A stretch of DNA of 64,000 nucleotides, taken from assembly GCA_963734845.1 (NCBI GenBank), contig CAVTIS010000005.1, positions 158,028-222,027 of the forward strand, in the 5' to 3' direction. Position numbers and translations under genes: made by a program. A model generated the notes under the pieces. The model was not told the origin of the DNA, searched no databases, and was given only the letters and a program-made list of their open reading frames with translations. Every line of letters begins with the position of its first letter. Within the stretch, counting starts at the first letter, position 1. Positions 16,962-25,131 of the stretch are shown here, piece after piece. The DNA comes from JAKAVN01 sp963734845. GTDB lineage: Bacteria > Desulfobacterota > Binatia > Binatales > Binataceae.

Positions 16962-19058
16962 ATGGGAACACAATCCGGCAGCGACGGCCCCGGCGGCGCC
17001 AAGCGCACTCTCACCGAGGGGCCAAATAGCAGCGGCAAACGCACGCTCACCGACGTCATTATAGGACCGCCGCGCGACGTTCGCGATCCCGGAATCTTTC
17101 ATAGCCTTTCGTTAGTCGCATTTTTGGCCTGGGTCGGTCTCGGATCCGACGGCCTGAGCTCGTCGTGTTATGGTCCCGAGGAGGCGTTCCTCGCACTCGG
17201 CCACGACCAGTACCTCGCGGTATTCCTGGCGTTGATGATGGCGCTGACCGTGTTCATCATCTCAGCCTCGTACGCGCAGACAATCGATCTGTTCCCATCG
17301 GGCGGCGGCGGCTACTTGGTGGCGACCAAGTTGCTGGGGCCCTATTCCGGCCTGGTTTCGGGATCCGCGCTGGTGATCGACTACGTTCTGACGATCGCGA
17401 TTTCGATTGCGAGCGGCGCCGACGCGATCTTCAGCTTTCTGCCGACGAACTGGCTGTGGCTGAAGTTCTGGCTCTGCCTGGTGGTGGTCGTGCTGATGGT
17501 CGGGATGAATCTGCGGGGAGTGAAGGAGTCGGTGCTTTCCTTGCTCCCGATCTTCCTCGCCTTCGTGGTGATGCATGCCTGGCTGGTCGTCTATGCCCTC
17601 CTGGTCAGGAGTCCCGAACTGCCGGCGATCACCCGCGACGCAATTAACCAAGTCCATACCGGTGTCGGCACGATAGGCGTGCTGGGGCTTGCGATCATTT
17701 TCTTCCGCGCCTACAGCATGGGCGGCGGCACGTACACCGGAATCGAAGCGGTCAGCAATGGCCTGCCGATTCTACGCGAACCGCGCGCGGCGACGGGCAA
17801 GCGCACGATGCTCTATATGGCTCTGTCACTGGCGGGATTGGCCGGCGGCATCTTGATCTGTTACCTGCTGTTCGACGTCGCCCCGGTCCATGGTCAGACG
17901 CTCAACGCCGTGCTGTTCGAGCGGGTGGCCAACAACTGGCGGCTGTTCGGCCTGCATGTCGGAGTGCCGATCGTCACTTTCACCCTTCTCACCGAGGGCG
18001 CATTGCTGTTCGTCGCGGCGCAGACCGGATTTATCGACGGTCCGCGCGTGCTGGCCTCGATGGCGGGGGACCGCTGGCTGCCGCGCCGCTTCGCACAGCT
18101 CAGTTCACGCCTGGTGACCCAGGACGGCGTGTTGGCGATGGGCCTGGCGGCGATCGCGATCCTGGTGTTCACCCATGCACGAGTAGATTTGCTGGTGGTG
18201 CTCTATGCGATCAACGTGTTCGTCACGTTCACGTTCTCGCAGCTCGGGATGAGCGTGCACTGGTGGCAGGAGCGCGCTCGCGAGCCGAACTGGCGGCGCA
18301 AGCTGGCGATTAACGGCGTGGGATGCTCGTTCACGGCGCTCATCCTGATGCTGACGGTCACGCTGAAGTTCGACGAGGGCGGCTGGGTGACAATCGTGAT
18401 CACCGGCGCGCTGATCGCGGTGTGCTACATGGTGCGCCATCACTATCGGTACATCGCCCATGCGATCGAACAGCTCGAAGCCGATATCCTGCCCGAGCTG
18501 TTCGCCGCCAAGGAAAGCCCGCCCGAAAAGTACGATCCCACCGCGCCGACCGCGGTGCTGCTGGTCAACGGTTTCAACGGCCTGGGACTGGCGACCCTGC
18601 TGACACTGCGCCGGCTGTTTCGCGACCAGTACCGCAACGTGATCTTCGTCGGCGTGGGTGAGGTCGAATCGTCGCGGATGAAGGGGCCCGAAGAGGTCAC
18701 GCAGCTCGAACAACAGGTGGCCGACGACCTGAGCGAGTACTGCCGCTTCGGCACTGACCTGGGCCTGCACTCCGAGCTGCGTGTAAGTATCGGCCCCGAC
18801 GTGGTGGTCGAACTGCGCAAGCTCTGCCTGGATATCGCGCACGAATTCCCGCAGGCCGTCTTTTTCGCCGGCAAGCTTATCTTCGAAGCCGAACTGGAAG
18901 GCTTCATCAGCCGCTTCCTGCACAACCACACCGCGCTCGAATTGCAGAACTGGCTGCAGGTGCACGGGCTAAGCCTGGTGATCCTGCCGGTGCGCGTGCT
19001 GCCGTCGGGGTCGGCCTCGCGGAGCGAGACCGGGGTGATCCGGCCGCAGGTGGCCTAG
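16962..19058 (+). CDS. APC-superfamily permease with large C-terminal cytosolic domain, KimA-like
   Basis: A polytopic inner-membrane transporter of 698 aa. About 12 hydrophobic helices lie between residues 45 and 490, starting at SLVAFLAWVGLGSDGLSSSC, where the GSDGLSSSCYGPEEAF segment matches the unwound first helix of KimA/YdaO-type permeases. Residues about 495-698 form a soluble alpha/beta domain (AVLLVNGFNGLGLATLL) that would be cytosolic. KimA proteins are proton-coupled potassium importers; other members of this APC branch are annotated as amino-acid permeases. The substrate is therefore uncertain. It stands 74 bp after folD without obvious functional link. Confidence 0.82.
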   Translation: MGTQSGSDGPGGAKRTLTEGPNSSGKRTLTDVIIGPPRDVRDPGIFHSLSLVAFLAWVGLGSDGLSSSCYGPEEAFLALGHDQYLAVFLALMMALTVFIISASYAQTIDLFPSGGGGYLVATKLLGPYSGLVSGSALVIDYVLTIAISIASGADAIFSFLPTNWLWLKFWLCLVVVVLMVGMNLRGVKESVLSLLPIFLAFVVMHAWLVVYALLVRSPELPAITRDAINQVHTGVGTIGVLGLAIIFFRAYSMGGGTYTGIEAVSNGLPILREPRAATGKRTMLYMALSLAGLAGGILICYLLFDVAPVHGQTLNAVLFERVANNWRLFGLHVGVPIVTFTLLTEGALLFVAAQTGFIDGPRVLASMAGDRWLPRRFAQLSSRLVTQDGVLAMGLAAIAILVFTHARVDLLVVLYAINVFVTFTFSQLGMSVHWWQERAREPNWRRKLAINGVGCSFTALILMLTVTLKFDEGGWVTIVITGALIAVCYMVRHHYRYIAHAIEQLEADILPELFAAKESPPEKYDPTAPTAVLLVNGFNGLGLATLLTLRRLFRDQYRNVIFVGVGEVESSRMKGPEEVTQLEQQVADDLSEYCRFGTDLGLHSELRVSIGPDVVVELRKLCLDIAHEFPQAVFFAGKLIFEAELEGFISRFLHNHTALELQNWLQVHGLSLVILPVRVLPSGSASRSETGVIRPQVA

Positions 19059-19151
19059 CGCTGGGCGTGGGAGGCGGGGTTGCGAACCGCGCGCGCCCCT
19101 TGCTACAGCAGCTTTGTTACTTAACGCGCGCCTTCGCCCGGAGACTAATCG

Positions 19152-20378
19152 ATGGCTTCAGGTCAGTTCCGACACGTGCTCGACGGCTACAAGGTCCTCG
19201 ATTTCACCCAGTTCGTCGCCGGGCCGACGGTAACGCGGCTGATGGCCACGATGGGCGCCGAGGTAATCAAGGTCGAACTCGCGCCCGACGGCGACCGCGC
19301 ACGCCTCATCCCCCACGTGCGCGACAATCGCAGCGGCTACTACGTCCAGCACAACCTCGGCAAGATGAGCCTCTGCCTCGACGCGCGCCATCCCGAGGGC
19401 GCCACGATCCTGCGCGAGCTGGTCAAGCAGGTCGACGTCTTGGTCGAGAATTTCGCGCCCGGCGCGATCGCGCGGCTCGGCTTCGGCTATCCGGATGTCA
19501 GCAGACTCAATTCGCGTATCGTGATGTGCTCGGTGTCGACTTTTGGCCAGACCGGACCCCTCGCCGAGGACCCGGGCTTCGACTTGATCGGCCAGGCTTA
19601 TGCCGGCGTCACCGGACTTATCGGCGAAAAGGACGGCCCGCCGGTGATTCCGCTGATGGCGATCGGCGACGTCAGCACGGGCGTGCACGGGATGGGCGCG
19701 ATCGCGTGCGCGCTGCTCCATCGCGAGCGCTCGGGCGCGGGCCAGTATATCGACGTCTCGCTGCTCGACTCCTATTTCGGCTACCAGGACATGGGCGTGG
19801 AGCTGTTCTCGGCGAGCGGCGGCGCAGCGCGAATCGAGCGCTCCGGCCGCTACTATCCGGGGCTCAGCCCGTGCGGAGTTTTCAAGGGTCGGAAAATTTA
19901 CTTCATCATTATGGCCTGGATGGATCGTCACTGGGGGCAATTCTGCGAGGCGATGGGTCATCCGGAGCTAGCGCGCGATCCCCGTTTCGCCGATCTTCCG
20001 GCGCGGGTCAAAAACCGCGACGCGGTGACGGAGGTGGTCGAGGGCTGGCTCGGCTCGATGCCGGACGACGACGAATCTTTGGCCGTGATGCGCGCGGCGC
20101 GGATTCCGGTCGCGCCGATCCGCCCGCTGGAGGAGGCGATGAACCATCCGCATCTCCGCGAGCGCGGAACCGTGGCCGAGGTGCACGACCGGGTGCTGGG
20201 CGATATGAAGGTTCCCGGCTTCCCTATCCGGTTCTCGGAATTTCCGAGCCCGGCGAATCTGCAGGCGCCGCTGCTCGGCGAACATAACGAGCTGATCTTG
20301 CGCAAATACCTCGGCTATCGGGACGAGCGCATCGCGGCGCTCAACGACCAACGCGTACTGATCAGCAAGCCCTACTGA
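19152..20378 (+). CDS. CaiB/BaiF family (class III) CoA-transferase
   Basis: Class III CoA-transferases move CoA from an acyl-CoA to another carboxylic acid. The N-terminal YKVLDFTQFVAGP with MGAEVIKVE, and the middle PGFDLIGQAYAGVTGL followed by GDVSTGVHGMGAI with the likely catalytic Asp, are diagnostic. At 408 aa it is a normal full-length member. It starts with ATG at 19152, preceded by GGAGACTAATC. It is a single gene between the permease and a terminator-like hairpin. The substrate pair cannot be told from the sequence; carnitine, formate, succinate and steroid acids are all used in this family. Confidence 0.93.
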   Translation: MASGQFRHVLDGYKVLDFTQFVAGPTVTRLMATMGAEVIKVELAPDGDRARLIPHVRDNRSGYYVQHNLGKMSLCLDARHPEGATILRELVKQVDVLVENFAPGAIARLGFGYPDVSRLNSRIVMCSVSTFGQTGPLAEDPGFDLIGQAYAGVTGLIGEKDGPPVIPLMAIGDVSTGVHGMGAIACALLHRERSGAGQYIDVSLLDSYFGYQDMGVELFSASGGAARIERSGRYYPGLSPCGVFKGRKIYFIIMAWMDRHWGQFCEAMGHPELARDPRFADLPARVKNRDAVTEVVEGWLGSMPDDDESLAVMRAARIPVAPIRPLEEAMNHPHLRERGTVAEVHDRVLGDMKVPGFPIRFSEFPSPANLQAPLLGEHNELILRKYLGYRDERIAALNDQRVLISKPY

Positions 20379-20749
20379 CGCAAGAACAATCTTACCTCCC
20401 TCGTCGTCCTGCGCACTCGCCCGCGTGGTTTGCTTCGGTTCCTGCAGTTGCAGGGGCGGTTCGCGAACGGCCTTTTTCGGTCTTTTTTTTCTTGCTCGTC
20501 CTGAGAAAACCGCCGGAGTCGAACGACCTCGTGAAGGACCTCGCGCCGGCCTTCCGCGTGTCCACCCGAGGCGTTACGTCATCATCAATCGAAAACGCGC
20601 CTCATCGGCGATGTCGTTTTCTTGGCAGCCTTCGCTCGGGATGACTGAAGAAAATCGCGTCGCTTGGCATGACCGAAGCGAAAGCTTCGGCCAAAAAAAC
20701 CACAAACTCTGAGCGGAGGGCAGCGGACGCGCGCGAGGTGAATTAGGCC
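20379..20749. other. 371-bp intergenic region without a convincing gene
   Basis: Between the CoA-transferase and the convergent epimerase gene. An open frame exists (20425-20712), but its product is low-complexity and family-free. The region holds the terminator-like hairpin, a CCTGCA-GT-TGCAGG palindrome (20441-20454), and a CCGAAGC-GAAA-GCTTCGG hairpin with a GNRA loop (20673-20690). Confidence 0.6.
20455..20477 (+). terminator. Terminator-like hairpin after the CoA-transferase gene
   Basis: GGCGGT-TCGCGA-ACGGCC forms a short stem with one mismatch and is followed by TTTTT and, a few bases later, a second run of eight T. A weak but plausible intrinsic terminator. Confidence 0.45.
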
Positions 20750-21706
20750 TCAGTGGTCTGGCGATACTCCGTGCAGCCGCATAAGCTCGCGCACGCCGTC
20801 CTCGGCCGCAACCTCCGGACTCCAGCCGAGAATCGCACGGCTGCGCGCAAGGTCGGCCAGCGTGTCGCGCGGCTCGCTCGCCCGCGGTGCGACGTTGACG
20901 CGCGGTCCGCCGATGAGTTCCGCGATCCGGTTGACGCTAAGCGCATCGCCGCGCCCGACGTTGATCGCGCTGCCGTCCCCGAGCGCACAGTCCATCGCGG
21001 CCAGGTTCGCGCGCACGACGTCGCGCACATGCGTGAAATCACGCCGCTGCTCGCCGTCGCCGCGAATCTCGAGCGGCCGTCCTTCGCGCCGCGCGCGCAG
21101 AAAAGCACCAATGACAGTCGCATACGCGCCCTCCAGATCCATCCGCGGGCCGTATACGCTGAAGTAGCGCAGCGAAATCGCGCCCAACCCATACAAGCGA
21201 TGGAATATCCGCACGTATTCCTCGCCCATCAGTTTCTGCAGCGCATAGGGGCTCATCGGATTGGGCGTCATCGTTTCGCGCAGCGGCAACGGCGGCTGCG
21301 CGCCCGACTGCTCGCCATAAACCGACGACGAGCCCGAATAGACCAGGCGCCGCACCCCGGCCGCGCGCGCCGCCATCAGCACGTTGAGCGTGCCGACGAC
21401 GTTCACCAGATGAGTCTCGACCGGGCGCTCGATCGAGAGCCCCACGCGCGGCAGCGCCGCTGTATGAAAGACGCAATCGACGCCGCCAAACGCCGAATCA
21501 ATTGCAGCCGGCACGCGGATATCGGCTTTGACCAGTTCGGCGCGCGGGTTGAGGTTGTTGGGGTTGCCGGTAAGAAAGTTGTCGAGAATGCGGACCGTGA
21601 ATCCGCGCTCGAGCAGCGCGTCGGCCAGATGCGAGCCGATAAAACCGGCGCCGCCCGTGACCAGCGCGGTACGTCCCGCGTCAGGGATGCGAAAATCACT
21701 GGACAT
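20750..21706 (-). CDS. NAD-dependent sugar-nucleotide epimerase/dehydratase
   Basis: An extended short-chain dehydrogenase of the nucleotide-sugar epimerase group. The NAD-binding GGAGFIGSH is at about 18-26. The catalytic Ser lies in YSGSSSVYG (123-131), and Tyr154 and Lys158 are in YALQK. The region VYGPRMDLEGAYATVIGAF and the length (318 aa) fit UDP-glucose 4-epimerase-like enzymes that feed polysaccharide or lipopolysaccharide synthesis. Start is ATG at 21706. It is divergent from the cupredoxin gene. The exact sugar cannot be assigned. Confidence 0.9.
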   Translation of the reverse strand: MSSDFRIPDAGRTALVTGGAGFIGSHLADALLERGFTVRILDNFLTGNPNNLNPRAELVKADIRVPAAIDSAFGGVDCVFHTAALPRVGLSIERPVETHLVNVVGTLNVLMAARAAGVRRLVYSGSSSVYGEQSGAQPPLPLRETMTPNPMSPYALQKLMGEEYVRIFHRLYGLGAISLRYFSVYGPRMDLEGAYATVIGAFLRARREGRPLEIRGDGEQRRDFTHVRDVVRANLAAMDCALGDGSAINVGRGDALSVNRIAELIGGPRVNVAPRASEPRDTLADLARSRAILGWSPEVAAEDGVRELMRLHGVSPDH

Positions 21707-21781
21707 TGCCTAAAATCCTAACTGGATCACGGCTGCAACACGATGGCCGCGCGCTGCGGCCCACGCCACGCGAGGAAACTA

Positions 21782-22369
21782 ATGCCCCGGCACTTCGACT
21801 TACATTTTCATCCGCGTTCGCGCCGGCCGCGCGCGCCGCGATCTTTCACCACGGCCGGCCGAGCCGCCGCCTGCGCGGCGGCGGTCCTGTTCGCCGCGGC
21901 ATTGGCCGCGAGCGCCGCCGACACGGCGAGCACCGCCGCGGGCGCAGACCGCTACTTCATGCCCGACGCGGCCGCCTCGAAGATCGTGACCGTGGTGAGC
22001 GGCGGCACCGCCGCCGCCAGCATCGTCGTCCTCACCGAGGCGGTTGCCGTGAAGGAGACCGGGCCCAAGCCGACGCTCGAGCACTTCGGCGAAGTCTATG
22101 CGTTTTCACCCAACTTCATCGCGGTCCATCGCGATGAGCCGACGCGGATAACGCTTTGGAACCTTCAACCCGACGACGATCATGATTTCATGATCGAAGA
22201 TCCGACGCGCAGGGACCGCGCCGGCCGCGCGCTGATGCATCTGCGGCTCGCGCCGCTTTCGAAGACCTCATACATCTTTACGTTCCATCGCGAGGGGCTT
22301 CTGGATTTCCGATGCGCCGTGCATCAGCCAGAGATGAATGGGCAGATCCTGGTTCTGCCGCCGCGCTGA
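21782..22369 (+). CDS. Exported cupredoxin-like protein
   Basis: The gene starts at ATG 21782, preceded by GAGGAAACTA as ribosome binding site. An ATG 39 bp upstream lacks one. The basic N terminus and the hydrophobic AAACAAAVLFAAALAASA give an export signal ending near AxA. The C-terminal half is a small beta-barrel with the ligand order of a type 1 copper site: His in DDDHDFMI, then Cys, His and Met in RCAVHQPEMNG (C-x2-H-x3-M). A periplasmic electron-carrier or copper-binding role follows from the family. No partner oxidase is nearby. Confidence 0.75.
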   Translation: MPRHFDLHFHPRSRRPRAPRSFTTAGRAAACAAAVLFAAALAASAADTASTAAGADRYFMPDAAASKIVTVVSGGTAAASIVVLTEAVAVKETGPKPTLEHFGEVYAFSPNFIAVHRDEPTRITLWNLQPDDDHDFMIEDPTRRDRAGRALMHLRLAPLSKTSYIFTFHREGLLDFRCAVHQPEMNGQILVLPPR

Positions 22370-22419
22370 GGCAGGCGTTTAAGCGCACGGCGCGAACGTC
22401 GCGAAGCTCGACGCGGAGG

Positions 22420-22959
22420 TCACGGAGGAATCGCCGTCGGAGCGGTTCCGGGGGTAAGCGAATTGATCGGCGGCGCTTCGGCCTTAACCTTCACGTCGTA
22501 GGTGACTTCCTCGCCACTGGCGAGCGTCGCGTCGATTTTCCAACTGCCGCCTTCGGTGCCAAGCAGTACGATGTCGCCCGAGGATTGCGGTTGGATGCTG
22601 AGCGCATTGGGATTCTTGCCCGCCTTCGCGTCGGTTTTGACGCCCGGTTTGAGACCGCTGATGGTGTAAGTCTCGCCCTTGCTGATCGTCACCGGGATAA
22701 TGCGGCGTTTCTCGGCCTTCTTGGCATGCTTGGGGGCCTTGGCGTGCGGGCCTTTCGCGGTCGCCCGGGGAGTCGGCTGGGCAGTATCCTGCGGCCGCGC
22801 GGGCGCAGTCATCGTGAGCAGTCCGAGAGCGGCCGTCAAAGCGACTATCAGAGTGCGGCCACGGCTGGCGCCCTTTACGTTCGATTCGACCTCAGCCTTG
22901 ATTGCGGACTCGACCTCTAAGGACCTGACCTTTAAGGACCTGGCCTTTAATTCGATCAT
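22420..22959 (-). CDS. Secreted protein with a secretin/pilus-assembly N-terminal-like domain
   Basis: 179 aa from the ATG at 22959, which has GAGGGGG upstream. An export helix (TLIVALTAALGLLTMTAPA, about residues 36-54) is followed by a Pro/Lys/His-rich spacer. A domain at about 90-160 (ISKGETYTISGLKPG ... ALSIQPQSSGDIVLLGTEGGSW) resembles the N-terminal region found before secretins of the CpaC type, here without any secretin. The first residues contain the repeat KARSLKVRSLEV, from TAAGGACCTG-like DNA repeats. No pilus genes are nearby, so its role is open. Confidence 0.55.
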   Translation of the reverse strand: MIELKARSLKVRSLEVESAIKAEVESNVKGASRGRTLIVALTAALGLLTMTAPARPQDTAQPTPRATAKGPHAKAPKHAKKAEKRRIIPVTISKGETYTISGLKPGVKTDAKAGKNPNALSIQPQSSGDIVLLGTEGGSWKIDATLASGEEVTYDVKVKAEAPPINSLTPGTAPTAIPP

Positions 22960-23125
22960 GCTCGTGTCCCCCTCGCCTCGGGCGTCGAACCGCCTGCCCG
23001 TCAAAACCTTAAGAGGCTGGGAGCGGCTCCGCAAGCCCCGGGCGCAATGAGAGCGAGCGGCGGCGCTGTCGCCTAATCGCATGGCCGCGTGATGCGTACC
23101 CCCCGCAGGCCAGACCTATTCGCAC

Positions 23126-23147
23126 GTTGGTTATTTGAATAACCAAC
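23126..23147. promoter_or_regulatory. Perfect 22-bp palindrome between divergent genes
   Basis: GTTGGTTATT-TG-AATAACCAAC has two exact 10-bp arms. It lies 51 bp upstream of the collagen-like lipoprotein gene and 166 bp from the start of the divergent secreted-protein gene. It could be an operator for a dimeric regulator or a hairpin; no T-run follows, so a terminator is unlikely. Confidence 0.5.
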
Positions 23148-23198
23148 ATCGTCGATCCGCGACGGATAAGGGCCGGACGATCCTGATAACCTTTAGCT

Positions 23199-23486
23199 AT
23201 GAAAAAGATTATGAAAACTGCTGCAACGTACACCGGAATCGCGGCTATCGCATTGATGATGGGCACCGCCGTTATCGGATGTACGGTCCAGGGACCGGCT
23301 GGTCCCCCGGGAATGAGCGGAGCGCCTGGAGCTGCCGGAGCTCAGGGTTCGCAAGGCGATCCCGCGCCCGCCAATCCGACGGTGACGAAGTCCTACAATT
23401 CCACCACCACGACTTCGAACGACAGCTACGCGCCGCCATCGAGCACCAGCACGACCACCGAGAAGACCTCGACCCAGAACTACTAG
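23199..23486 (+). CDS. Short collagen-like lipoprotein
   Basis: A 95-aa protein with an N-terminal lipoprotein signal (ATYTGIAAIALMMGTAV, lipobox VIGC with Cys28). It continues directly with about eight Gly-X-Y triplets (GPAGPPGMSGAPGAAGAQGS) and then a Ser/Thr/Asn-rich tail (TTTTSNDSYAPPSS). Collagen-like repeats in bacteria can form triple helices on the cell surface. This one is very short, with no globular trimerisation domain visible. It has its own strong terminator. Function unknown. Confidence 0.7.
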   Translation: MKKIMKTAATYTGIAAIALMMGTAVIGCTVQGPAGPPGMSGAPGAAGAQGSQGDPAPANPTVTKSYNSTTTTSNDSYAPPSSTSTTTEKTSTQNY

Positions 23487-23503
23487 GTTCTGCATGAATT
23501 GAG

Positions 23504-23527
23504 GGGCGGCTCAGCGGAGCCGCCCTT
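23504..23527 (+). terminator. Intrinsic terminator after the collagen-like gene
   Basis: GGGCGGCTC-AGCG-GAGCCGCCC forms a perfect 9-bp GC-rich stem with a 4-base loop. The T-tract after it is short (TT), so efficiency is uncertain. Confidence 0.6.
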
Positions 23528-23580
23528 CCCTGTCCGTCAAGCAGACGCTCGCCAGCATATTGAAGCCGCGGCGCTAGTGC

Positions 23581-24852
23581 TTATCGGGCGGCCGCTGGAT
23601 GCGCGCGCTCCGAGAGCATCCGGCAGATCTTCTGCGCGATGAACTCCCCGGCCAGCCGATGGCCCTCCGCGTTCCAATGCCCTATCCCCAGTTTGGTGCT
23701 CTTGAAGCCCGCGAGGAACGCATGATGCTCGTCGGCATAGGCCTGCATCGGCGCCGCCAGATTCAGCACTTCGAAACCCTCGCGGTCGCCGAGCGCCTTG
23801 ATCCGCTGGTCGGGATAGAAAATGTCTTTCGAGCGATAAGTCATCAGGTAGTAGCCGCGCACGGCCGGTGACGGATAGATCTGTGGCGGATTGGCGAGCG
23901 TCACCACCAGCAGCGGCACATGATGCGCCGCCGTCTCGCGCGCCATCATCGTGATGATTCCCTCGGTGACCCGCCACGCGTCCTGCCATACCGGCGTCGC
24001 CGGCGGATTGTAGATGTTGTCCTCGAGTCCTGCCTCGTGCCCAAGCGGCGCCGGCTGCCGATCGGCGACCGGCATGACGCCACCTTCGTGCGAATGCCCG
24101 GCGGGGCCCGGTGCGGGCGCCGCGGCCTGCGGACGTGCGGCTTCCCTCGCCTTTATTTTCGATCGGATATCGCTCTTGGCATCGCCGATCAGGTTGAGTA
24201 CCTGCGAGTGGCGCGATTCGAAACGTATCATGCACGAGAGATAAAACCATCGTGAGCGCTCGAAGGGTCCGCCCAACACCATCTGACCGTCCTGGAATAC
24301 ATAGAACGGGCGGCACTTGTCGCCTTCCATCACCGTCGAGTTATTGCGCAGATCGTTGCCCGAAAAAAAAGCCAGCACCACCATATCCGGCGAATACTGC
24401 CAGACATGCCGGCGCAGCGTAATCAACTCCTGCGCCGTGCCGTAAGCGTCGACCCCGAAGTCCATCACCTGGACTTTTCTGCCGCCCAGACCCTTGCATC
24501 CGCCGAGCGCATGCTCGGCCACCGCGCAGAAGGTTTGATCGTAGGCGACCTGCGGCGCCTCGGTGAAGGAGTCGCCGATCACCGCGATGCGCAGCGTGCC
24601 CGGCGGCTTGGCGATCGTCCATTGCGGACCGCGAAAGCCCGCCCTGTTGACGCTGACGAAGCCCGCGCCCTCCTCGCGCTGCCATCCGGACGCGCCCGGC
24701 TTGAGACCCCATCCACGATACGCGTCCCACGTATAGAGGTTGGTCTTGGCGAGGCTGCTCACGCGCACCGCGACTTCGGCCACGATAAAGGCCAACGCCA
24801 CGCCGGCGAGGATCAGCGCGAGATTGGCGGCAACGCGCCGCTTGCTGCTCAT
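23581..24852 (-). CDS. SGNH/GDSL-type hydrolase, membrane-anchored
   Basis: 423 aa with one N-terminal transmembrane segment (about 9-28), so probably periplasmic. Block I IAVIGDSFTEAPQ (about 89-101) holds the nucleophile Ser95. The C-terminal block HWNAEGHRLAGEF (392-404) holds the catalytic His; the Asp three residues before it in typical members is replaced here by Gly in GIGHW. Such proteins often add or remove acyl groups on polysaccharides. The gene lies 4 bp after the DUF5989 gene and belongs to the SxtJ/carbamoyltransferase locus. A Gly/Pro/Ala linker at about 245-265 is atypical. Confidence 0.8.
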   Translation of the reverse strand: MSSKRRVAANLALILAGVALAFIVAEVAVRVSSLAKTNLYTWDAYRGWGLKPGASGWQREEGAGFVSVNRAGFRGPQWTIAKPPGTLRIAVIGDSFTEAPQVAYDQTFCAVAEHALGGCKGLGGRKVQVMDFGVDAYGTAQELITLRRHVWQYSPDMVVLAFFSGNDLRNNSTVMEGDKCRPFYVFQDGQMVLGGPFERSRWFYLSCMIRFESRHSQVLNLIGDAKSDIRSKIKAREAARPQAAAPAPGPAGHSHEGGVMPVADRQPAPLGHEAGLEDNIYNPPATPVWQDAWRVTEGIITMMARETAAHHVPLLVVTLANPPQIYPSPAVRGYYLMTYRSKDIFYPDQRIKALGDREGFEVLNLAAPMQAYADEHHAFLAGFKSTKLGIGHWNAEGHRLAGEFIAQKICRMLSERAHPAAAR

Positions 24853-24856
24853 CGGC

Positions 24857-25009
24857 CTAAAACAGGGTGTAGATGAATGGGGCGACGGTGGAAAATTCAG
24901 CGATCGCTATCAGCACGCTCAGGATCAGCAGCGTACCGATAAGCGGCACCAGCCAGAACTTCTTGCGCTCGCTCGCAAACCCCCACAGGTCTTTCAACAA
25001 ATCCAGCAT
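24857..25009 (-). CDS. DUF5989 family single-pass membrane protein
   Basis: A 50-aa product, MLDLLKDLWGFASERKKFWL at the start, then one membrane helix (VPLIGTLLILSVLIAIAEF) and the end STVAPFIYTLF. This is the DUF5989 pattern: an amphipathic basic segment with one transmembrane helix. The family is regularly found beside SxtJ and NodU/CmcH carbamoyltransferases. It lies 4 bp before the SGNH hydrolase. Its biochemical role is unknown; an anchor or partner for the SGNH or carbamoyl-transfer reaction is a guess from context. Confidence 0.8.
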   Translation of the reverse strand: MLDLLKDLWGFASERKKFWLVPLIGTLLILSVLIAIAEFSTVAPFIYTLF

Positions 25010-25131
25010 CGTCAGGCTCACTCCCCATTACGACACCAGCCGCCGCCGGTTTCGCCGCATCAGGATGGGCGGCATTCTAACAGGCGGCCATGCGCGATCC
25101 GAAACGTTTCTCCGAGAGTGGCAGTGTGCGC

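Noticed and set aside
20673..20690. GAAA-loop hairpin as terminator of the epimerase gene
   Set aside because: On the epimerase strand the T-run comes before the stem rather than after it.
20425..20712. 95-codon plus-strand frame in the intergenic region
   Set aside because: Low-complexity product, overlaps the terminator-like hairpin, no family features.
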